Shown piece after piece: positions 33,322-40,995 of a stretch of DNA of 44,810 nucleotides (positions within the stretch are counted from its first letter, which is position 1; each line of letters opens with the position of its first letter). This DNA is from UMGS75 sp963648435 (GTDB lineage: Bacteria; Bacillota_I; Bacilli_A; ML615J-28; CAG-313), in NCBI GenBank assembly GCA_963648435.1, contig CAVJDT010000008.1, positions 1-44,810 on the forward strand. The letters run 5' to 3'. Under the pieces are notes generated by a model, which did no database searches, had not been told where the DNA came from, and saw nothing but the letters and a program-made list of their open reading frames with translations. The position numbers and the translations under genes were made by a program.

Positions 33322-34073
33322 TGACCACATTAATAGTTTTAATTGTAATCGCCATACTTGGAATAGTAGGTTTAATTCTTGTTTTACGTTTCAATAAAAC
33401 AGAGCAATTCACCTCAACTATGAAAGTAGTTAAACAAAAATTAGGTATCTTTTATAAAGAAACAGTTAAGTATCCATGTTATATCTTAACACATCCTATT
33501 AAAGGATTTAATGAATTCAAAAATGAAAAACGTGGAAAAATGTGGGTTGCTATATTTATTCTAATTATGTTTGTTTTAGAACAAATTGTTGCTTATAAAT
33601 ATACAGGCCCAGCCTTTAATACTAACGATCAAACTAAATTTAGTAGTATTAAAATATTAGTAACAAGTGTACTTCCAGTTGTACTAATTGCGGTAGCAAA
33701 CTGGTCAGTAACAACTCTTATGAATGGTAAAGGCAAAATGAAAGAAATCTTTATGATGATTTGTTATGCATTACATCCATTCGTTGTACTAGGATTTGTT
33801 AAGGTTATTTTAAGTAATTTCTTAACAGTTGATGAAACTCAATTTTTAACATTAATTCAAATTGTTGGTATTGTATTATTATGTTACGCTTGTTTCATGG
33901 GTTTTGTAGTAATTCATGAATATGGTATTTTCAAAACAATTTTATCAATTATTTTAACCGCTGTAGCACTTTGTATAGTATTATTTATTGCCTTATTAAT
34001 CTTTGACTTATCGCAACAAATATATGGATTTGTTTATTCCATATACAAAGAAATTGCGACAAGGTTAGTGTAG
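33321..34073 (+). CDS. Yip1-family multi-pass membrane protein
   Basis: 250 residues. One N-terminal membrane helix (2-22), a cytosolic basic stretch (~25-75) with YILTHPIKGFNEFKNEKRGK, then five further membrane segments (~76-93, 111-130, 146-165, 176-198, 207-230). The middle part with NWSVTTLMNGKGKMKEIFMMICYALHPF is characteristic of Yip1-domain (PF04893) proteins in Firmicutes, where a G-x-G-x-x-x-x-x, Y-A-x-x-P pattern recurs. The function is unknown. It starts in the stop codon of the NHL-like gene and is followed 12 bases on by the DUF5696 gene, an order that suggests the three proteins act as a unit beside the transporter. Confidence 0.78.
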   Translation: MTTLIVLIVIAILGIVGLILVLRFNKTEQFTSTMKVVKQKLGIFYKETVKYPCYILTHPIKGFNEFKNEKRGKMWVAIFILIMFVLEQIVAYKYTGPAFNTNDQTKFSSIKILVTSVLPVVLIAVANWSVTTLMNGKGKMKEIFMMICYALHPFVVLGFVKVILSNFLTVDETQFLTLIQIVGIVLLCYACFMGFVVIHEYGIFKTILSIILTAVALCIVLFIALLIFDLSQQIYGFVYSIYKEIATRLV

Positions 34074-34085
34074 GAGGTGGGAACA

Positions 34086-37000
34086 ATGAAGAAAAAAACT
34101 TTTTGGACTTACCTTGGCAGATTGCTAATTGCCGTAATTTTAGTAATAGCAATAAGTTTAATAGGAATATTTATCTTTGATAGATATAAACCCGCAACAT
34201 CAAGCTTTAAAAATATGTATTCAACTTCTTATTGGGATGAATTAGATGGTTTCATGTCTTATGATGAACTTAAAAAAGGTGAAGCTCGCTTTGACTATAC
34301 TAGTTCTGAATATGAAAGTCCTTATGATGAAGATGATACAACTTTAGAAAAAATTAACAAATCACGTTATAGTGAAGAATTAAATTTAATTATTGATTCT
34401 CTAAATAAAAGATTAACAACAATTAAAAATGAACTTTATACTCTTAATCGAGTTAATGAAAATTTATCAAAAGAAGATTGGATTTTCCAATTATTAATGA
34501 TTGTAGATGTAAAAGAGAATGAACAATTATATACTAAAATTGCTGATCCAAATTTAGAATATAAAGGTTCAGAAGAAGACTTTACAAAAGTACTTGCTAA
34601 CTATGAAACTAGTAATGTTTATAAACAATTAGTAGCTAATGGTTATAAAGGTAAATTAATAAACGTTATGAGCGCAATGCTTACTGCTTCAGATAGTGAT
34701 GAATTATTTGCGGCCGCAAACGTTAATAACAAATATGAAAACAAAAAGCAATGGGTTATCGATGTATGTGGATTTAACTCATATGCGGTAGCAAGTGATT
34801 TTAGTGCTTATGACTTTGCGGTATTAAATGGTTATACTGGCACATTCACTGATTGGTGTGATACCCTAAATATTTATACAATTTCTGATTATCCATATGA
34901 AACAATTCAAAGCAAAGGTTATAAAGTAGAATATGGTTATCTTGCTAATGATTATGATTTATATATGGCTATTTACAATGATTGTGGTAAAAAAGGTGTT
35001 GCTAATAGTAGTGCTTATGAACTTGCAATTATTAAAGATGCCAATAAGATTAACGCATTAGAAGAAGAACAAGCAGAAATTAATGAATTAATTGATGCAG
35101 CTAATTCAGTTACATTACCGACACTTGCTGAATACTTTAACCGTCTTCAAAAAGTTGCAGAAAATGACAACTTTGAATTTTGGCTAAGTTATGGTTTAAC
35201 AACCTTTAAAGTTGTTGATAAGAGAACAGGATATGAATGGTATTCTAATCCTGAAAATGTGGAAACAAGATTAAAAACTGAACAAAATACCGTATTAAAT
35301 GTTATTTATGGTACAAGTGCAGGTGCAGAAATCGTGTATAGTAACTATACATATTCTATCGCAACAGTTGACTCTAAAGGCCGTAGTGTTACTCCAAATT
35401 ATGCGATTAAGATTACGGAAAGAGAAGAAAATGGTGTGACAGTTCCAGTTATTCAAGTTTGGTATCATTTAACCAAACGTGGTATTAATTATACATATTT
35501 CCCACAATATATAAGTGAGGAACGTATAAATAGTTTACTTGAAGAAAACGCAAGAAGAGCTGCGGCAGGTCAAAAAGATAGTGATGGCAAAGTAATTCCT
35601 GATATTAAAGCTAGTGCAGCGAAATATGAAGAATTAAAGAAACAAATTACCGAAGCTACAACCGCAAAAGATCAAACTAAAGTTGATCAATTAACAAAAG
35701 AACAAGCACAATATGCTGATGGTTATCAAGCGTATAGTAAATGGCTTAATACTTGGTATAACTTACTAAGTGAAGATTCAACTGAAGGTAAAGAAAAAGG
35801 CTTTGCTTATTATGAATATAAAGGGGGAACCTTTGAATTCATGAGTGACCTTGTTATAAACAGTTTACACAAATGGATGTATGAATGGTGTGGTTACAGT
35901 GCTTCTGATCTAGAAGAAGATAACGCAACATTTGGTGTTGAAAATGAAGTAAATGATCCAGTATTTGAAGTTGCAATTGAATATGTTTTAACTAGTGAAG
36001 GCTTACAAGTTATGATTCCTGGTAATTCAATTCGTGAATATGGCGACTACAATATTTGTAAATTAGATATTCTACCATACTTTACATCTACACCTGAAGG
36101 CGTTAGTGGATATACAATTATTCCTGATGGTAGTGGTTCTATTCTTGAACATGACAATGGTAAGAGTAACTTATATAACCCTTATATCAAACGTCTTTAT
36201 ACCACAGATTTATCTGAAACTAGTGCTACTAAAGAAGTAGAAAGCTATGATATTATGTTACCAATGTATGCGGTTGTAAATGGTAGTTCAGCAGTTATTG
36301 TTGAAGCTACTCAAATGGCTTCACAACTTGAATTAAGAGCAACAACTTCAGGCTATGGTAACTTAGGTGAAACTAATAATAAAAATTACTTTAGAGCATA
36401 CTTACGTGAATCACAAAAAGTTTATATTGGTACATACTCTAAAGACCCAGTACAAAAATTTACTAAACAATTAATTACTGAAGATATTATTCTTAACTTC
36501 AATATATTAGGCGATACCTCAAAAGAATATACATATTCAGATATTGCCAAAATATATCGAGAAATGTTAATTAAGAAATATCCAAATTTAGCTAACAAAC
36601 ATGATACAACGACTTCCCCAGTTCTAGATTTAGATGTTATTGGTGCGTATACTTATAAAGATAATTTTGCAGGATTCAGTTATTCTGCGAAAGGCACAAT
36701 GACAACCTATGAAGAACTAGGTAAGATGATTAAAGATTATAAGGAAATTGGTATTGAATATATCAATGTCTTCTATAATGGTTGGCGTAAAGAAGCCTTA
36801 GTAAATACCACATTTAATTCATTAAAGTTAAATAGTTTACTAGGAACTAAAAAACAATTAAAAGCTCTTGTTTCAGAAAATAGTAATGTTACAATTTATC
36901 CTTATGTTAGTATGGGTGAAGTAAATGAATATCAAGAAAGTTTTGGTACTAACCACTATACAACAAGAGATGTTATAGGGGAAATAATCAATAAGTATCC

Positions 37001-37805
37001 ATATGACTTAAGCACCAATGCTTATAATACGAAGGCTAAAAAGATTGAAGTTGTTTCTCCACATTATTACTATCGTTTTGCTGAATCCCTTGTTGATTCA
37101 TATATTAAACTATTTGGCACAGATTCAGCTAAGAAAAACTACATTGGTATTAATTCTATTTCAATTGATAAATTTGGTTCTGCTCTGGCTGGTGACTACA
37201 AGAAAGACAATGAAATGTTTAAGATAGCAGCAATCCAAGAACAAATTAAATCATTAGAATTAATTTCAAGTAAAATTGAAAATATCAACCTTTATCAACC
37301 TTACGATTATGCATTTGAATATGTTAGTCATGCAAAAGATATTCCTTTCAAATCAACTCAAAAAGAATTACTTGATTACTCAATTCCATTCTATCAATTA
37401 GTAATCAATGGTATGTTTGATTATTCAGGTGAAAGCATTAACGTAAACATCGAAGAAGGTGTTGATTATCATATCATGAAGTTAATTGAAACAGGTGCTA
37501 ACCCACAATTTACTTTCACATATGATAGTTCTTCAAAACTTGTTAGAACAGATTATAATAATTATTACAACACTGAATACACTAATTGGTTACAAGAAGT
37601 TACTACTATTTATAATACCCTAGTTGATTTAGATATATATAGTTGTCAACTTGTAGCTCATGAAAAACTAGATGATAATGTATATCTAGTAACGTATTCA
37701 AATGGTGCTGGTAAAACAATTAAAATTGCATTAAATTACTCTTTTGCTTCAGTCAACATCTCTGGTGTTGGTGTGATATCTGCTAAGAGTTATAAAGTAC
37801 TATAG
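34086..37805 (+). CDS. Giant DUF5696 membrane-anchored surface protein
   Basis: 1239 residues. ATG 34086 follows AGGAGGTGG; an in-frame GTG at 34077 lies inside that site. A single membrane helix (~10-32) anchors it with the rest outside. Residues ~60-330 are a helical, charged region unlike the core. The DUF5696 core starts near FEFWLSYGLTTFKVVDKRTG (~370) and continues with a beta-rich part ending in SGYTIIPDGSGSILEHDNG (~690). The last ~400 residues, with DVIGAYTYKDNFAGFSYS, YEELGKMIKDYKEIGIEYIN, VTIYPYVSMGEV and INSISIDKFG, look like a glycosidase-type barrel. Catalytic residues cannot be named. DUF5696 genes commonly accompany sugar ABC transporters in Firmicutes. It may be a polymer-cutting or glycan-presenting subunit. 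Confidence 0.8.
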   Translation: MKKKTFWTYLGRLLIAVILVIAISLIGIFIFDRYKPATSSFKNMYSTSYWDELDGFMSYDELKKGEARFDYTSSEYESPYDEDDTTLEKINKSRYSEELNLIIDSLNKRLTTIKNELYTLNRVNENLSKEDWIFQLLMIVDVKENEQLYTKIADPNLEYKGSEEDFTKVLANYETSNVYKQLVANGYKGKLINVMSAMLTASDSDELFAAANVNNKYENKKQWVIDVCGFNSYAVASDFSAYDFAVLNGYTGTFTDWCDTLNIYTISDYPYETIQSKGYKVEYGYLANDYDLYMAIYNDCGKKGVANSSAYELAIIKDANKINALEEEQAEINELIDAANSVTLPTLAEYFNRLQKVAENDNFEFWLSYGLTTFKVVDKRTGYEWYSNPENVETRLKTEQNTVLNVIYGTSAGAEIVYSNYTYSIATVDSKGRSVTPNYAIKITEREENGVTVPVIQVWYHLTKRGINYTYFPQYISEERINSLLEENARRAAAGQKDSDGKVIPDIKASAAKYEELKKQITEATTAKDQTKVDQLTKEQAQYADGYQAYSKWLNTWYNLLSEDSTEGKEKGFAYYEYKGGTFEFMSDLVINSLHKWMYEWCGYSASDLEEDNATFGVENEVNDPVFEVAIEYVLTSEGLQVMIPGNSIREYGDYNICKLDILPYFTSTPEGVSGYTIIPDGSGSILEHDNGKSNLYNPYIKRLYTTDLSETSATKEVESYDIMLPMYAVVNGSSAVIVEATQMASQLELRATTSGYGNLGETNNKNYFRAYLRESQKVYIGTYSKDPVQKFTKQLITEDIILNFNILGDTSKEYTYSDIAKIYREMLIKKYPNLANKHDTTTSPVLDLDVIGAYTYKDNFAGFSYSAKGTMTTYEELGKMIKDYKEIGIEYINVFYNGWRKEALVNTTFNSLKLNSLLGTKKQLKALVSENSNVTIYPYVSMGEVNEYQESFGTNHYTTRDVIGEIINKYPYDLSTNAYNTKAKKIEVVSPHYYYRFAESLVDSYIKLFGTDSAKKNYIGINSISIDKFGSALAGDYKKDNEMFKIAAIQEQIKSLELISSKIENINLYQPYDYAFEYVSHAKDIPFKSTQKELLDYSIPFYQLVINGMFDYSGESINVNIEEGVDYHIMKLIETGANPQFTFTYDSSSKLVRTDYNNYYNTEYTNWLQEVTTIYNTLVDLDIYSCQLVAHEKLDDNVYLVTYSNGAGKTIKIALNYSFASVNISGVGVISAKSYKVL

Positions 37806-37819
37806 GAGGTGGCACAATA

Positions 37820-39142
37820 ATGAAGTTTTTAATTGTTATTATTGCCACTGCTATAGTGGTACTTGGCTGGTATGGCATTCATTGCTTGAAAAAAGCATCG
37901 AATAAAGCCCAAGCCAAAAAACGTGAAAAGAAAAAAGCAGAAATTGCTGCTTATGAAGCTGAAATTGAAAAAGTTAAACAAAGATATTTAGCTGAAGATA
38001 AAGTCGTTAATCTTGACGAAATTGAAGCTGAAGTTAAAGGATCTAAGTTCTCTTTAGGTGCGTGGTTTAAAGGAATTTGGACAAAGATTGTTAATTTCTT
38101 TAAAGATTATGTATTCCATTACATTGGAATTGGTTTACATTACGTATTCTATATTTTCTGGCCTCTTAAATGGATAAAAAAGAAAACTTATGATAAGTTA
38201 AGATATGAACAACAAAAAGTATGTGTATCTGTTTTATTCTTGTTACCTACTATTTTAGGTTTCTTAATCTTCTTTATCTATCCATTAATTATGTCATTTA
38301 TTTACTCATTAAGTACCCTAGAACTTGTTCAGGGAGGACCAATTATTCACTTTGGTCAAGCTTTTACTCAAGATGCAATTCAAGATAAGAATTATTTAGT
38401 AACTGATCCATCAGTAAAAACAATCTTCTTCAACTATGTATATGCATTGAGAGAAAATGCCGATTTCCCTGTTCAATTATGGAGTACAGTTAAGACTACT
38501 GTTGTTGATACAATTGTTATTACAATCTTTAGTTTATTGATTGCGGTTATGTTAAATGGTGAGTTTAAAGGCCGTGGTATTGTAAGAGCTATTTTCTTCT
38601 TACCAGTTATCTTTAACTCAGAGGCCGTTACTAGTGCCCTTGAGTCGGCCTCATCACTTTCAACACTTGCAAGTCAGAGTGGTAAAAATGCATTATCACA
38701 ATTGTTTAATATGCAAACATTCTTGGTAAGTTTGAAAGTACCGACGACTCTGGTAACATTCTTAAATGGTATTACTTCAACCATTTATAGTACAATATCT
38801 TATTCAGGTATACAAATTCTAATCTTCCTTGCGGCTATTCAATCCGTTCCAAAACACTTATATGAGGCCGCAAAAATAGAAGGTGCAACTAAATATGAAT
38901 CATTCTGGAAAATCACCTTACCAATGGTATCACCAATGATTATTACCGTAATGGTTTATACAATTGTCGATTCCTTCTTACGTTCCGACATTAATGAAGT
39001 TATAGACTTACAATATAAGAATTCAGCTTATGGTAGACATGCCGCCATGTCTTGGATTTACTTTGGTGCTGCTGTCTTGATTCTTGTAGTTATGGTTGGT
39101 ATTGTATCAAGATTTGTATTCTATTATGATGATAAAAAGTAG
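37820..39142 (+). CDS. ABC sugar permease (MalF type), second pair
   Basis: 440 residues. An N-terminal helix (~2-19) and a charged cytosolic stretch (~22-75) precede the permease body, a shorter version of the extension seen in the first MalF-type gene. Membrane segments begin near 85-120, followed by the classic MalF start VSVLFLLPTILGFLIFFIYPL (~133-155). The EAA loop is E349-A-A-K-I-E-G-A, followed by WKITLPMVSP. ATG 37820 has AGGAGGTGG upstream and lies 14 bases after the DUF5696 stop. Together with the next gene it forms a second permease heterodimer. Only one binding protein gene is seen for the two pairs, so they either share it, form one larger complex or use another partner. Confidence 0.9.
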   Translation: MKFLIVIIATAIVVLGWYGIHCLKKASNKAQAKKREKKKAEIAAYEAEIEKVKQRYLAEDKVVNLDEIEAEVKGSKFSLGAWFKGIWTKIVNFFKDYVFHYIGIGLHYVFYIFWPLKWIKKKTYDKLRYEQQKVCVSVLFLLPTILGFLIFFIYPLIMSFIYSLSTLELVQGGPIIHFGQAFTQDAIQDKNYLVTDPSVKTIFFNYVYALRENADFPVQLWSTVKTTVVDTIVITIFSLLIAVMLNGEFKGRGIVRAIFFLPVIFNSEAVTSALESASSLSTLASQSGKNALSQLFNMQTFLVSLKVPTTLVTFLNGITSTIYSTISYSGIQILIFLAAIQSVPKHLYEAAKIEGATKYESFWKITLPMVSPMIITVMVYTIVDSFLRSDINEVIDLQYKNSAYGRHAAMSWIYFGAAVLILVVMVGIVSRFVFYYDDKK

Positions 39143-39158
39143 AAAGGAGGATATGTAA

Positions 39159-40259
39159 ATGGCAAATAATAACTTAGACAAAAAAGAAAAAGGAAAAGTT
39201 GATTTTGATGTTATTAAAACCAAAGTTAAAAATAAATATGAAGAAATCAAAGAAGAACTTAAAAATCCAGTTAAAAGAGCAGTAAGAGCTAAAAAAACTG
39301 GTGAAGTTAGTTTCTCTATTCTTCGGGGATTCTTAATTTTTGGATTATCATTTATCATTATTTTCCCAATATTTGAACAATTCACATTTGCATTACGTGA
39401 TCCTCTTGATATTAATGATCCATTAGTAAAGTACATCCCTAAAACTTTTACAACAGTTAACTTTACGATTGCGGCAGCGATAATGGACTTTTGGAATGCT
39501 TTGCTTAACAACATTAAGGTTTCCACAATATCTACAATCTGTCAAGTTTTATCGACAGCTCTTGCAGGATATGCTTTCGCAAGACTTAAATTTAAAGGTA
39601 GTAATGTACTTTTCTGGATTATAATGTTAACATTAATTGTACCTCCTCAAACCGTCGCCTTATCAAGGTCACTTTACTTTGCTAATTTCGATGTTTTAGG
39701 TATTATTAAATTGTTTAATCATGGTAATGGACTTGCTTTAAAAGGTGAAGGACATGATATTGTATTCTACATTATGTCATTAACTGGACAAGGTATTAGA
39801 TCAGCACTATTCATCTTTATCTTCCGACAATTCTTTAGGGGCATCCCTATTGAACTTGAAGAATCAGCTCAAATCGATGGTGCTGGTGTTATCAGAACAT
39901 TCTGGAGCGTTATGTTACCAAATGCTCGTGGAGCTATTACAACGGTTGCATTATTCGCCTTTGTATGGCAATGGAATGATGTTTACTATACAAAAATGTA
40001 TGAAATAAGTGGTGACTCCTTCCCAATGTTAACAATGAAACTAATTAATATTGCGGAATGGATTTCGGGATTACTTAAATCACCACAATTTAAACATTTA
40101 GCTAACCTAGTAAGTGATGAAGTAAAAGACAATGCTCAGTTCGCTTCGATTATTTCTAATACAGCTGCGTTATTGATGATGTTACCATTACTTATAGGAT
40201 ATCTATTTGTTCAACGTTTATTCATTGAAGGCGTTGAAAGATCTGGTATCATTGGATAA
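39159..40259 (+). CDS. ABC sugar permease (MalG type), second pair
   Basis: 366 residues, with a charged cytosolic N-terminus (~1-50) and six membrane segments starting at ~55 (LRGFLIFGLSFIIIFPIF). The EAA loop is E235-S-A-Q-I-D-G-A. AAAGGAGG (39143-39150) precedes ATG 39159. It belongs to the MalG/UgpE type and pairs with the gene upstream. The loop between membrane segments 5 and 6 (~290-330) carries an insertion, NIAEWISGLLKSPQFKHLAN, that I do not see in the first MalG-type gene of the locus. Confidence 0.9.
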   Translation: MANNNLDKKEKGKVDFDVIKTKVKNKYEEIKEELKNPVKRAVRAKKTGEVSFSILRGFLIFGLSFIIIFPIFEQFTFALRDPLDINDPLVKYIPKTFTTVNFTIAAAIMDFWNALLNNIKVSTISTICQVLSTALAGYAFARLKFKGSNVLFWIIMLTLIVPPQTVALSRSLYFANFDVLGIIKLFNHGNGLALKGEGHDIVFYIMSLTGQGIRSALFIFIFRQFFRGIPIELEESAQIDGAGVIRTFWSVMLPNARGAITTVALFAFVWQWNDVYYTKMYEISGDSFPMLTMKLINIAEWISGLLKSPQFKHLANLVSDEVKDNAQFASIISNTAALLMMLPLLIGYLFVQRLFIEGVERSGIIG

Positions 40260-40281
40260 TAAATAAAAGGAGAATAAGGGA

Positions 40282-40995
40282 ATGTCAACAAGAAGTTTAA
40301 CTAAAGGTAAATTATATAGATTTTTAGATTATGTATTACGCCTTGTACTGCTAAACTTTTGTGTTGTCATTCCCTCTTTTATTGCGTTATTCATTTATTC
40401 ATTATTTAGTAAGAATACCGAAAGTGTGTGGTTCTATCTTACTTTAGTACCAATGATATTGTGGTTAATTCCTTCGATTGTGGCAGTTACAGATGTAATA
40501 AGACAATATGAAGATAATTTAACTAACACGATATTTAAAGATTTCTTTAAAAGCCTCAAAACTCATTATATTAAAGCCTTCGTTATAGGAATTTTTGCTT
40601 GTTGTTTAGTGTTACTTTTATATAATAGTTTTAATTTCTTTTATGTGAATCAGAGTAAAAGTGTAGGATATTTATTAGGATTATTGCTGACAATTTCATT
40701 TATTTTTATGGCAGCTTTCCTAGTTATACATTTACCACTTGTATTAGTTTATTTTTCAGATTTAAAAATAATTCAATATGTAAAGTTAGCTATGATAATG
40801 GCTTTTAAAGATATTGGTAGAACTATTTTAATTTTACTTGCGGTTGCAATAATTATAACTATTTCCATTGTATTCTACTATGTAATGCTTATTATAGGTA
40901 TCGCTTTGGCAGTTTATGTTTCGGTTAAATTGTCATTTAAGCAATATATAAAAATTTATAGAAAGGTAGAAAACAAAAATGATCAAAAAAATTAA
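40282..40995 (+). CDS. DUF624 (YesL-like) membrane protein
   Basis: 237 residues with five or six membrane segments. The start LYRFLDYVLRLVLLNFCVVIPS and the middle ENLTNTIFKDFFKSLKTHYIKAF-like stretch (here from ~77) match DUF624, the family of B. subtilis YesL, which is encoded in a rhamnogalacturonan-use operon next to ABC sugar permeases. Its precise role is not known; association with carbohydrate importers is consistent. AAAGGAG (40266-40272) lies nine bases before ATG 40282. The end overlaps the following gene by 17 bases. Confidence 0.85.
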   Translation: MSTRSLTKGKLYRFLDYVLRLVLLNFCVVIPSFIALFIYSLFSKNTESVWFYLTLVPMILWLIPSIVAVTDVIRQYEDNLTNTIFKDFFKSLKTHYIKAFVIGIFACCLVLLLYNSFNFFYVNQSKSVGYLLGLLLTISFIFMAAFLVIHLPLVLVYFSDLKIIQYVKLAMIMAFKDIGRTILILLAVAIIITISIVFYYVMLIIGIALAVYVSVKLSFKQYIKIYRKVENKNDQKN

